A program made the translations under genes and the position numbers. From assembly GCA_963772315.1 (NCBI GenBank), contig CAVYWJ010000004.1, positions 3,100,001-3,164,000 of the forward strand: a stretch of 64,000 nt of DNA, written 5' to 3'. The stretch is from Haliangium sp963772315 (GTDB taxonomy: Bacteria > Myxococcota_A > Polyangia > Haliangiales > Haliangiaceae). The first letter of the stretch is position 1. The number at the start of each line of letters is the position of its first letter. Of this stretch, positions 22,071 to 32,905 are shown piece by piece. The notes beneath the pieces are model-generated. The model searched no databases, was not told where the DNA came from, and was given only the letters and a program-made list of their open reading frames with translations.

Positions 22071-23912
22071 TCAGCCGGTCAGCGTGGGCACGCCGGCCAG
22101 GGTCATGATGGCCTTCACGACGCCCATGATGCCCTCGCCGGCGATCAGCCCGCAGGCCACGGCAAAGGCGTACTGCGCGGCGTTCTCGGGGCGGAGGCGC
22201 TGCCACAGCACGAGGAGCATGGCGCCGGCGAAGATGCAGATCGAGTACAGCGCGGGCACGAGGAACGCGATGCCGAGGGCCATGCCGCTCGGGATGTACG
22301 GGGCCGCGCGCGGCGCGAGCGTGCGCGCGACCGAGAGCAGCACGCCCACGCCCAGGGCGATGAGCATCGCCGTGTCCGCGTGCGCGGGCAGGTTGTCCCA
22401 GCCCTGGTTCATCAGCTCGGCCACGGCCTTCCAGATGCGCGCGGACGGCGCCGGCAGATCGTCGCCCCCGCCGATGTCGTAGGCGCGCGCGAACAGGAAG
22501 AAGATCGGCACCACCACGAACACGCCCGCGGTGACGCCCCAGAGCTGGGCGACCAGCTGCTTGCGCGGGGACGCGCCCAGGAGATGGCCGGTCTTGAGAT
22601 CCTGCAGCATGTCCGCGCACTGGCCCGCGCCAGCCACGGTGATCGCCCCGGTCATGAGGTTGGTGGGCACGTTGCCGGGCGAGATGGCGCCGTAGACGAT
22701 CTGCGTGACCTGCCCCATGGGCCCGGTGGGATTCATGTCGGTCTCGCCCATGGCGCGCGTGGCCACCGCGGCCAGCACGGCCGAGAGCGGAATCGCCAGC
22801 AGCGTCATCCACACCGGGATGTCGAACACGAGGTACGCGATGATGCACGTCAGCGCGGATCCGCCGGCCAGGCCCCACATCCACCACGCGCGCGGGACTG
22901 ACTGGTCGGGATCATCGCCGGCGTCCGCGGGCTCCGCGCCCGCGCGCGCCGGCCACACCGCGCGCACGATCGTCTTGTAGGAGAGCAGCAGCGAGAACAG
23001 CGCGTCGCCGATCATGATCGCGGCGCCGGGCCAGAGGATCCAGCCGGCCGCGCCCGTGGCGGGGTCGTGGGGCGGCCCCGAGACCCAGCCCTCGGCCGTT
23101 GCCAGCGGACCGAGCAGGCCCCAGGCGAGGAGCGCGCCGGCCAGCAGCGACGTGGCCGCGCGCGGGCCGATCAGGAACGCGGAGCCGATCAGCGTGGGGC
23201 TGACGCACGCGCTGATCGTCCAGCTGGCCAGGACCACCAGCAGGCCGCCCTGCAGCACCAGCTCGCCGATGCGGACGTCGATCAGCGGACCGGCCCACAG
23301 CTCGTAGAGGGGCGGGGTCTCGATCAGCGGTACGAAGTACGCGACCAGGCTGAAGGCCGCAGAACCGACGCCGGCGTAGATCAGCACGCGCGCCTTGGAC
23401 ACGGCGTCGCCGGCGCGCGCGACCATGGTGAGGATGGTGTGGGCCGTGGCCGTGCCCGAGGGGAACGGCAGCTTGTCGACCAGGATGTACTGGGTGCGCA
23501 GCGGCACGGCAAAGAACACCCCGAGATAGGCCACGGCCAGCGACCACGGGAAGAGGATGGCGGCGGGCACGTCGTAGCCCATCATCAGCATGGCCGGGAT
23601 GGGCGCGATGAGTCCCGCGGCCGAGGCCATGCTGCTCGCGGCCATGCCCGCGGTCTGGCTGATGTTGGTCTCGAGCACGCTCAGCCGGCGCGCGCTGCCG
23701 AGCAGGGAGAAGAACCCGAAGGCCAGGATCGCCGTCATGAGCGATCCGCCCACCGTGAAGCCGATCTTGAGGCCCAGGTACACGTTCATCAGGCCGCCGA
23801 TCCCGCCGATCAGGCAGCCGGAGATCACCGCGCGGGTCGTGAGCTGGCGCTCGCCGGGTGCGGGGGCGTAGAGGCGTTCGCCAGGATTCCCGGTGGGTTC
23901 GGTGCTTTCCAT
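22071..23912 (-). CDS. OPT-family oligopeptide transporter
   Basis: 613 aa, ATG at 23912. A polytopic inner-membrane protein with about 14-16 helices, beginning ERQLTTRAVISGCLIGG followed by NVYLGLKIGFTVGG, the hallmark N-terminus of the bacterial OPT group. Other family motifs are NISQTAGMAASSM, DKLPFPSGTATAHTI, TDMNPTGPMGQVTQ and GAISPGNVPTNLMTGAIT. OPT members take up oligopeptides or metal chelates by proton coupling, and the substrate cannot be read here. Length is normal and the frame intact. It is transcribed alone, diverging from clpS. The M20 dipeptidase 2 kb away could process imported peptides, though this is only contextual. Confidence 0.93.
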   Translation of the reverse strand: MESTEPTGNPGERLYAPAPGERQLTTRAVISGCLIGGIGGLMNVYLGLKIGFTVGGSLMTAILAFGFFSLLGSARRLSVLETNISQTAGMAASSMASAAGLIAPIPAMLMMGYDVPAAILFPWSLAVAYLGVFFAVPLRTQYILVDKLPFPSGTATAHTILTMVARAGDAVSKARVLIYAGVGSAAFSLVAYFVPLIETPPLYELWAGPLIDVRIGELVLQGGLLVVLASWTISACVSPTLIGSAFLIGPRAATSLLAGALLAWGLLGPLATAEGWVSGPPHDPATGAAGWILWPGAAIMIGDALFSLLLSYKTIVRAVWPARAGAEPADAGDDPDQSVPRAWWMWGLAGGSALTCIIAYLVFDIPVWMTLLAIPLSAVLAAVATRAMGETDMNPTGPMGQVTQIVYGAISPGNVPTNLMTGAITVAGAGQCADMLQDLKTGHLLGASPRKQLVAQLWGVTAGVFVVVPIFFLFARAYDIGGGDDLPAPSARIWKAVAELMNQGWDNLPAHADTAMLIALGVGVLLSVARTLAPRAAPYIPSGMALGIAFLVPALYSICIFAGAMLLVLWQRLRPENAAQYAFAVACGLIAGEGIMGVVKAIMTLAGVPTLTG

Positions 23913-24091
23913 GAAGTGTTCTCAGCGGTTCTGTATCAGACTGTGACGGGGACGGTCGAGCATGGCCCCGGACACGGGGACCTCGACCCGGCGCGCCTGC
24001 GATGCGGCCGGACCGGCACCGGGGCTGCCCTTGCCTTGGTTCGCTTCCTTGGCCAAGCTGGGTGACATCCGCGTATATTGGTCCCATAGAA

Positions 24092-24439
<348 letters not shown>

Positions 24440-24443
24440 AGCC

Positions 24444-26900
<2,457 letters not shown>

Positions 26901-26930
26901 ACGCGGCGCCGGGCCGCCCGGGTGCCCGCG

Positions 26931-28175
26931 TCACGGGCAGTTGCCGGCCTTGCTGAATCCTGCGGCCTGGGCCGCGCGCTCGCTCTCGAACAGCCGTTCG
27001 CCCTTGTCGGGCTCGATGCGCACCTCGTCGTAGCTCGGACACCCGGGCAGGTGATAGAGCTTGCGCCCGCGCGCGATGTTGCCCTTGACGTTGCCGGCGC
27101 CGCCGGGCGCTGCGCCGGCCGTGACCCCTGGGCCGGGTGTGACCACGGCCGGGCCACGCGCAGCTCGTGGCGCACCGGCCGGCGCCAGCTGCACCGAGAT
27201 GGGACAGTGGTCCGAGAGCGCCTTGCGATGGGGCGCATCGCCCGCGTCGTACACGAGCTGCTCGAACGAGCCCGGCACCAGCCAGGCCGCCGCCTGGGCA
27301 TCGAGCACGATGTGGTCGATGAAGTCGGGATAGTCGCCGTTCCAGCAGCGCGACTTCCGGCCCTCGGTCACCAGCGTGAGATCGGTCGGCACGGGGTCGC
27401 GGTCATCGAGCTCGGTCCAGAACGGGTCGCCCTGGCGCAGCCGGCGGTTGAAGTCGCCGAGCACGGCGAAGGGCACGCCCTCACGCTCGCGCGCGTCCAC
27501 CCATGCCTCGAGCGCGGGCAGCTGCTGGCGCAGCTTGGCGCAGGCGGCCGCGCTGCGCTCCAGCGCGCCGCTGAAGCAACCCGACTTGAGGTGCACGCCG
27601 AGCAGGCGCAGGCGCTGGCCGCCGAGCTCGATCGTGATGTCGACCCCGCGGCGCACCGCGCCGACGTCGAGCGCGGCCACGTCGGGGTGGCGCTCGACCC
27701 GCAGCGTCTTCTTGAACGCGAAGCCGGTGCGCTGGGTATCGCGCTCATCCGCGAACGCGAACGCGTACACGGCCGGATCGAGCACCCGGCGCGCCGCGGC
27801 CTCGTCAGCGATCTCCTGCAGCGCGATCACGTCGGCGTCGAGCCGCGCCGCGTACGCGCGCAGCCGCGCGTAGTCGGCCTCGCGCCGCGCGATCGCGCCC
27901 TTGCCGTCCTGGCTGTTCAGCCAGGCCAGGTTCCAGCTGGCGATCTCGATCGAATCCACTGGCGAATCCACCGGCGAATTCGCCGGCGCATTCACGCGCG
28001 CACGCCCCGGGCTGCCGGGCGCCCCCGCCTCCGTGTCGGACACGCAGCCGGGCAAGCCGAGCAAGCCGAGCAAGCCGAGCAAGCCGAGCAAGCCGAGCAA
28101 GCCGAGCAAGCAGCGCGGCGCGCCGCCGAGCGCCCTGCCAGCCAGCATCTCGATCCTCGCTGACATCCCGCGCAT
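26931..28175 (-). CDS. Lipoprotein endonuclease/exonuclease/phosphatase with 'sunset'-like C-terminal module
   Basis: 414 aa. I place the start at the ATG at 28175, which overlaps the TGA of the M16 gene (TGATG). The signal peptide core is a run of LLG triplets ending in a lipobox LLGLPGC. The mature domain (about 75-330) is a DNase I-like fold: IASWNLAW, VIALQEIAD (Glu metal ligand), LLGVHLKSGC, VLGDFNRRL, DHIVLD and LSDHCPISV (catalytic His). After a Pro/Gly-rich linker, the C-terminus holds GRKLYHLPGCPSYDEVRI ... GERLFESERAAQAAGFSKAGNC, cited as RKLYHLPGCPSYD and FESERAAQAAGFSKAGNC. This resembles the small Cys-containing module found after secreted nucleases. Probably an envelope-anchored nuclease or phosphatase. 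Confidence 0.88.
   Translation of the reverse strand: MRGMSARIEMLAGRALGGAPRCLLGLLGLLGLLGLLGLLGLPGCVSDTEAGAPGSPGRARVNAPANSPVDSPVDSIEIASWNLAWLNSQDGKGAIARREADYARLRAYAARLDADVIALQEIADEAAARRVLDPAVYAFAFADERDTQRTGFAFKKTLRVERHPDVAALDVGAVRRGVDITIELGGQRLRLLGVHLKSGCFSGALERSAAACAKLRQQLPALEAWVDAREREGVPFAVLGDFNRRLRQGDPFWTELDDRDPVPTDLTLVTEGRKSRCWNGDYPDFIDHIVLDAQAAAWLVPGSFEQLVYDAGDAPHRKALSDHCPISVQLAPAGAPRAARGPAVVTPGPGVTAGAAPGGAGNVKGNIARGRKLYHLPGCPSYDEVRIEPDKGERLFESERAAQAAGFSKAGNCP
28052..28105. repeat. 9-bp tandem repeat (GCAAGCCGA x6) coding the signal-peptide core
   Basis: Six perfect 9-base copies, read on the minus strand as (Leu-Leu-Gly)n in the hydrophobic region of the lipoprotein nuclease signal peptide. 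Changes in copy number would alter the length of the hydrophobic core by three residues each. Confidence 0.9.
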
Positions 28176-29473
28176 CAGCCCGCGTCGTAGGGCACGACCT
28201 CGAGGCTGTCGTGACGCAGCGCCTGCAGCCTGGGCACCATGGTCTCGGCCGTGGCCACGACCACGGCCAGGCACTTGTCGGGGTGCAGCCACGTGCGCGC
28301 CGCCTGCACGACCTCGTCGTGCGAGAGCCTGGACAGCTGCTCCGGCAGCGTGCGTGCGTAGTCCTCGGGCAGCCCGAAGAGCTCGTTCTGCACGGCCACG
28401 CGCACCCGCTGGCGCGCCGTGGCCACGTGGAAGGGCAGGCTGCCGCCGAGGTATGTCTTGGCGAACGCCAGCTCCTCGCCCGTGATGCCGTGCCTGGCCA
28501 CGTCCTCGAACAGCGACCAGGTCAGGTCCAGCGCGTCGGGCGTGACCTCGGCCGAGGGCGCGAGCTGCATGCGGAACCAGTGCGCGCCGCGGCTGCGGTG
28601 CAGGCTGGCGCTGGCGCCGTACGACCAGCCGCGCCGGACCCGGATCTCCTGCATCAGCCGCGACGTGAACGCGCCGCCGAACGCGGTCTCGATCGCGATC
28701 AGCGGCAGGGCCTCGGGCGTGCCGTAGCGCGGGCCCAGGTGTCCGAGCAAGATCTGCGACTGCGTCCGCTCGGGCTTGTCGACGACCAGGATGCGCCGGC
28801 CGCCGGGCTCGGGCGGGCCCGCCACCGCGGGCAAGGGCGGGGCCGGGTTGCCGGGCAGATCCGCGACCAGGCGCTCGGCCAGCGCCTGCGCCCGGGCCGG
28901 GCTCACGGCCCCGGCCACGCCGATGATCAGGTTCTCGGGCACCACCAGGCGCTGGTAGGCGCCGCGGATCGCCGCGAGGTCGATCTGCGCCAGCGAGGCC
29001 TCGGTGCCCATCACCGTGCGCCCGTAGGGATGATCGGGCACGCAGTGGCGATTGAAGAACCGGGCCACGATCTGGCTATCGTCGTCGCGGATCTCGTCGA
29101 GCATCATGCGCGTCTCGCGCAGGAGCTTCTCGTGCTCTTCCTGCTCCAGGCGCGGCCTGGCCAGGATGTCGGCGGTGAGCTCGACCACCCGGTCGAGGTT
29201 GCGCGCCAGGCACAGGGCCGAGATGCGCGCGGCGTCGCGATCCACGGACACGCTGAGCGAGGCGCCCAGCACGTCGAGCTCCTCGTCCAGCGCGGCGCGG
29301 TCGAGCGCGCCGGCGCCGCGGCGCGCCAGCGTGAAGAGGTGATGGGTGAAGCCCTCGCGTCCTGTCGGATCACCGGCGCTGCCGCCGCGGATCGCGATCT
29401 GGAACCACACCAGGGGAATGTCTTCGCTGGCGTCGACGATCAGCCGACAGCCGCGTGGTCCGGTCTCGCTCAT
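28175..29473 (-). CDS. M16-family peptidase subunit lacking the zinc motif
   Basis: 432 aa, ATG at 29473 overlapping the stop of the upstream M16 gene by four bases (ATGA). It has the two-lobed M16B fold, but where catalytic members have HxxEH this protein reads GFTHHLFTLA (about residues 42-51). The zinc-binding and catalytic residues are therefore absent. The substrate-holding R/Y pair is present in VRRGWSYGASAS (about 285-296). This matches the non-catalytic partner of heterodimeric bacterial M16B peptidases, where one subunit carries zinc and the other carries R/Y. The product of the adjacent gene supplies the zinc site. No signal peptide is seen. Its stop overlaps the next gene, so three genes are co-translated. 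Confidence 0.92.
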   Translation of the reverse strand: MSETGPRGCRLIVDASEDIPLVWFQIAIRGGSAGDPTGREGFTHHLFTLARRGAGALDRAALDEELDVLGASLSVSVDRDAARISALCLARNLDRVVELTADILARPRLEQEEHEKLLRETRMMLDEIRDDDSQIVARFFNRHCVPDHPYGRTVMGTEASLAQIDLAAIRGAYQRLVVPENLIIGVAGAVSPARAQALAERLVADLPGNPAPPLPAVAGPPEPGGRRILVVDKPERTQSQILLGHLGPRYGTPEALPLIAIETAFGGAFTSRLMQEIRVRRGWSYGASASLHRSRGAHWFRMQLAPSAEVTPDALDLTWSLFEDVARHGITGEELAFAKTYLGGSLPFHVATARQRVRVAVQNELFGLPEDYARTLPEQLSRLSHDEVVQAARTWLHPDKCLAVVVATAETMVPRLQALRHDSLEVVPYDAG

Positions 29474-30822
29474 GAAAGCTCTCCTTGGTCGTCATCACCC
29501 GCCGGTCCCTCGTCGCCCTCGATGTCCGACTCGGGGGCCGATTCTGGCTCCGGCTCGGCGATGACCACGGTGCGCCTGCGCGGGTCGAGGTAGGTCGCGG
29601 CCACGCGCTGGATGTCGCTGGCGTCGATCTTGGCCAGCTGCTCGGCCATGGTGAACAGCCGGCGAAAATCCCCGAGCGTGGACTCGTAGTGGCCCAGGGC
29701 CTCGGCGCGCCCGTCGCAATCTTCCAGCGCGGCCCAGAAGTCGGTCTCCACGCAGTTCTTGATCTTGCCCAGCTCGCGCGCGGGCACGGGCGCCCCCGCC
29801 AGCTCGGCGATCAGCGCATCGATCTCGGCCAGCGCCTCCTCGGCGCGGTGATCGCGGGTGAGGTTCACGCCGATCCGGAACAGGTTGGGATCGCGAAACG
29901 GCATGGTCGCGCAGTCGACCGACGTCGCCATCTCGGTCTCCACCACCAGGCGGCGATACAGCCGCGACGACGGCCCGCCGCACAGGATCGCGCCGATGAA
30001 CTCGAGCACGGGCCAGTCCGCGTGTCCCTGGCCGGGCGCCTTGTAGCCGACCAGCAGGCGGTCCGCGTGCACGGGCTTGGCGAAGCGGTAGCGGCGCTCG
30101 GCCAGCTGCTCGGGCTCGGCCTGGGGCCGCTCGGCCGGCAGCGTGGCGGCCGGAATCTCGCCGTAGTAGCGGTCGATGAGCCCGAGCGTCGCCTGCTCGT
30201 CGACGTCGCCCACCAGCACGATGGTCGCGCTGCTCGGCGTGTAGTACGTGCGGTAGAACGCGTGGATGTCGGGCTTGGACAGGCCGCGGATGTCGTCCAT
30301 CCAGCCGATCGTGGGCCAGCGGTAGGGGTGCACGGTGAAGGCGAGCTCGTAGAGCTTCTCGTCGAGGAAGCCCTCGACGTCGTCCTCGACCCGCTCCAGC
30401 CGCTCGTTGGTCACCACCTCGCGCTCGGCCTCGATCTGCTTGTCCTCCAGCACCAGCCGCTGCATGCGCTCGGACTCGATGCGCACCGCGAGCTCGAGAT
30501 CGCGCGCCGGCAAGCTGGTGCGGTAATATGTCCAGTCGGTCCAGGTAGCGGCGTTGTTGTCGCCGCCCGCGGCCTCGATCAGCCGGTCGAGCTGGCCGGC
30601 GCCCAGGTTTTCGGTCTCGTTGAACATCAGGTGTTCGAAGAAGTGTGCCATGCCGGTCCGCCCGGGCTGCTCGTTGCGCGAGCCCACGCGGAACCAGGTC
30701 TGGTACGAGAAGATCGGCGCCGACGAGTCGGCGAGCAAGATGAGGCGCAAGCCATTGGCCCACACATAACGGCGGATCGTGCGATGCCCCAGGGCATGCT
30801 CCGCGTCGAGAGTCCAGCGCAT
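29470..30822 (-). CDS. M16-family zinc metallopeptidase, catalytic subunit
   Basis: 450 aa. The open frame extends to 30945 but the ATG at 30822 (MRWTLDAEHAL) fits the family start. The inverted zinc motif HFFEH (about 59-63, in GMAHFFEHLMF) plus the downstream Glu in EREVVTNERLE are present, so this is the active subunit. NNAATWTDWTYYRTSLP and the VGDVDEQATL region are typical of M16B. The C-terminus is acidic and low in structure (PEPESAPESDIEGDEGP, cited in part). It forms a pair with the next gene (four-base overlap), which lacks zinc ligands but has the R/Y motif. The complex probably degrades small peptides. It is divergent from the AAA ATPase gene at 30970 with 147 bases between. Confidence 0.93.
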   Translation of the reverse strand: MRWTLDAEHALGHRTIRRYVWANGLRLILLADSSAPIFSYQTWFRVGSRNEQPGRTGMAHFFEHLMFNETENLGAGQLDRLIEAAGGDNNAATWTDWTYYRTSLPARDLELAVRIESERMQRLVLEDKQIEAEREVVTNERLERVEDDVEGFLDEKLYELAFTVHPYRWPTIGWMDDIRGLSKPDIHAFYRTYYTPSSATIVLVGDVDEQATLGLIDRYYGEIPAATLPAERPQAEPEQLAERRYRFAKPVHADRLLVGYKAPGQGHADWPVLEFIGAILCGGPSSRLYRRLVVETEMATSVDCATMPFRDPNLFRIGVNLTRDHRAEEALAEIDALIAELAGAPVPARELGKIKNCVETDFWAALEDCDGRAEALGHYESTLGDFRRLFTMAEQLAKIDASDIQRVAATYLDPRRRTVVIAEPEPESAPESDIEGDEGPAGDDDQGELS

Positions 30823-30969
30823 GGGGGGATATTGCTCAGATGCGGCGCTGCGCGTCCAGGGAACCATCGTGCAATCACGGCACCGGGCCCGCTTCGCCCG
30901 CACCCGCCGGGGCAGTTTGCCCGCGCATCGGGCATGGCATACCATGCGTCAGCGCCCCGGGAGGGTCAC

Positions 30970-32208
30970 GTGCTGAAACGGCTGACCCTAGACAACTTCA
31001 AGAGCTTCCGCTCGGCCTCGATCCCGCTCGGGCCGCTGACCTTGCTCGTCGGCACCAATGCTTCGGGCAAGAGCAACATCCGCGACGCGCTGCGCGTGCT
31101 GCACGGGATCGGTCTCGGCTATCCCCTCGCCGAGATCCTGGGTGAGAAGTATGGCCCGGGTGGGATCCTCCAGTGGCGCGGCATCCGCGGCGGCGTGCGC
31201 GAGGTGGCGTTTCAGGATGCGGGCTCGTTCCGGCTGGAGGTGAAGCTCTCAGGTGTCACGTATGGGCTGAGCGTGAATGTCTCCAATGTCCGTTCCGGGC
31301 CACGGGTCACGTCTGAGGCACGCTACTGGGCCAGTGAGTACGTCTTCGACTCGCATCCTACGGATCACCCGCGAGAGCAGCGTGGTGAGCATCAAATTCG
31401 GGTGCGGCACAAGGGGGGCGCGGAGATATCCGAATTCACCTCTGCGCGGCCAGTGCTCACCCAGCTTGCCGATCACGAGCATTCGTCGCTGCTCATTCAT
31501 CGTTGGTGCTCTGTCGAGGCCGAATATCTCCAGTCACTTCGTTTCCTCGATCTCGATCCGGAAGCCATGCGCCAGCCCTCGCAGCCCGGGCAGCACATCC
31601 TCGGCGATCGGGGCGAGAACCTGTCCTCGGTGCTGCAGGCGATCTGTCAGGACGACGCGCGCAAGCAGACGTTGCTCGCCTGGCTGCGCGCGCTGGCGCC
31701 CATGGATGCCGTGGATTTCGACTTCATCCCCGACTTCAGCGGCCGCGTGCTGGTCCATCTCATCGATACGCACAATCACAAGATCTCGGCGCTCAGCGCC
31801 AGCGACGGCACGCTGCGCTTCCTGGCCCTGGTGGCGGCCCTGCTCAGCCCGGACACGGGGCGCATCTTCTTCTTCGAGGAGCTCGACAACGGCCTCCATC
31901 CCACGCGCCTGCACCTGCTCATCCAGCAAGCCTGCCGCGAGCAGGGCGTGCAGGTCATCGGCACTACCCACAACCCGGCCTTGCTCGCGTTCCTCGACGA
32001 GCAGGCGCGCAAGGACGCGTTGCTCGTGTACCGCACCGAGGGTGCGCCCGACTCGCGGGTCCGCCCCATCGCCGATCTGCCCGACATCGAGTCCGTGCTC
32101 GACAGGCAGGATCTGGGACGATTGCACGCGTCGGGCTGGCTGGAGGACGCCGCAGTGTTCAGCGAGCCTGACGATGAAAGCTCCGCGGAAGGCGAGGGGG
32201 ATGCATGA
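30970..32208 (+). CDS. AAA-family ATPase (AAA_21), second ATPase/TOPRIM-like pair
   Basis: 412 aa. GTG start at 30970 with GGGAGG six bases before; the much longer open frame upstream is a shadow of the M16 gene. RecF/SMC-like ATPase: LTLDNFKSFRSASI, Walker A GTNASGKSNIRDAL (about 29-42), signature-like LSASDGTLRFLAL, Walker B RIFFFEELDNGLHP and the His switch in GTTHNPALLAFL. This layout is that of the ATPases that partner small TOPRIM or DUF4276-like proteins in defence-type operons. The stop overlaps the start of exactly such a partner by four bases (ATGA). The two ATPases in this window (here and 20846-21976) are not close paralogues. Confidence 0.87.
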   Translation: MLKRLTLDNFKSFRSASIPLGPLTLLVGTNASGKSNIRDALRVLHGIGLGYPLAEILGEKYGPGGILQWRGIRGGVREVAFQDAGSFRLEVKLSGVTYGLSVNVSNVRSGPRVTSEARYWASEYVFDSHPTDHPREQRGEHQIRVRHKGGAEISEFTSARPVLTQLADHEHSSLLIHRWCSVEAEYLQSLRFLDLDPEAMRQPSQPGQHILGDRGENLSSVLQAICQDDARKQTLLAWLRALAPMDAVDFDFIPDFSGRVLVHLIDTHNHKISALSASDGTLRFLALVAALLSPDTGRIFFFEELDNGLHPTRLHLLIQQACREQGVQVIGTTHNPALLAFLDEQARKDALLVYRTEGAPDSRVRPIADLPDIESVLDRQDLGRLHASGWLEDAAVFSEPDDESSAEGEGDA

Positions 32209-32791
32209 GCGTCAACGTGCTCGTCATCCCGGAGGACTTCCGCAAGGACCAGTACGTGCTCAAGCCCATCGTCGAGCAGATGATGCAGGCGCTCGGTATC
32301 CGGGCGAAGGTCCGGATATGCACGGACCCGTTGCTGGGTGGCGTCGACGAGGCATTGAAGTGGGACCGCCTGGCCGAGATCATCGAGCGCTATCGCGGCA
32401 TGATCCGCATCTTCCTCCTCGTCGTGGATCGCGACTGTAATCTGGCCCGGGCGGACAGGTTACGTGCGCTGGAGCAGCAGGCCGCCAACATGCTTGCGGG
32501 GACCAGCAAGGCGTTCCTGGGCGAGAACGCCTGGCTGGAGATCGAGGTGTGGGCGCTGGCCGGGATGCTGGACCTGCCGGTCGAATGGCGCTGGAAGGAC
32601 GTGCGCGAGGAGCGTCATCCCAAGGAGCGCTACTACGACGGCTACGCCAGGGCCGTGGGGTGTTCGCCGGTCCGTACGAAGGCCGCGAAGAGCTCGCCAG
32701 GGAAGCAGCGCGCAACTACCAGCGCATCCGCCAGCTCTGCCCCGAGGATGTCGCAGCGCTCGAGGATCGCATCCGCCCGGCGCTGCGCTGA
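32205..32791 (+). pseudogene. TOPRIM/DUF4276-like partner of the AAA ATPase, broken by a one-base deletion
   Basis: Starts MSVNVLVIPEDFRKDQYVL at 32205, overlapping the ATPase stop. Acidic residues at VIPED and LLVVDRDCN (about 71-79) are arranged as in TOPRIM-like proteins such as DUF4276. The frame is good to KERYYDGYARA (about 152) and then shifts; the true end (RGVFAGPYEGREELAREAARN, cited as GVFAGPYEGREELAREA, ... RIRPALR) is in the next frame, ending at 32791. One extra G in the GGG at about 32653-32656 would restore it. Either the partner is inactivated or the base call is wrong. The pair resembles, but is not identifiable as, a known defence system. Confidence 0.72.
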
Positions 32792-32858
32792 CCGGCCGAG
32801 CTGGCTTGCAGCGTGGCGCTGGCGGATCCGCCCGGCGCGTCGGCGCCGCGTCGGCGTC

Positions 32859-32902
32859 GCGGCGTCGTTGCGGCGTCGTTGCGGCGTCGTTGCGGCGTCG
32901 TT
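32859..32902. repeat. 11-bp tandem repeat (GCGGCGTCGTT x4)
   Basis: Four perfect direct copies in the short gap between the convergent TOPRIM-like and antiporter genes. The 11-bp period is close to one helical turn. No hairpin or T tract was found with it. Confidence 0.85.
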
Positions 32903-32905
32903 GCC

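Noticed and set aside
29485..30969. Very long open frame on the plus strand (about 500 codons) ahead of the AAA ATPase
   Set aside because: It is antisense to the M16 peptidase gene; high GC leaves the opposite strand open. The ATPase itself starts at the GTG at 30970 with its own ribosome site.
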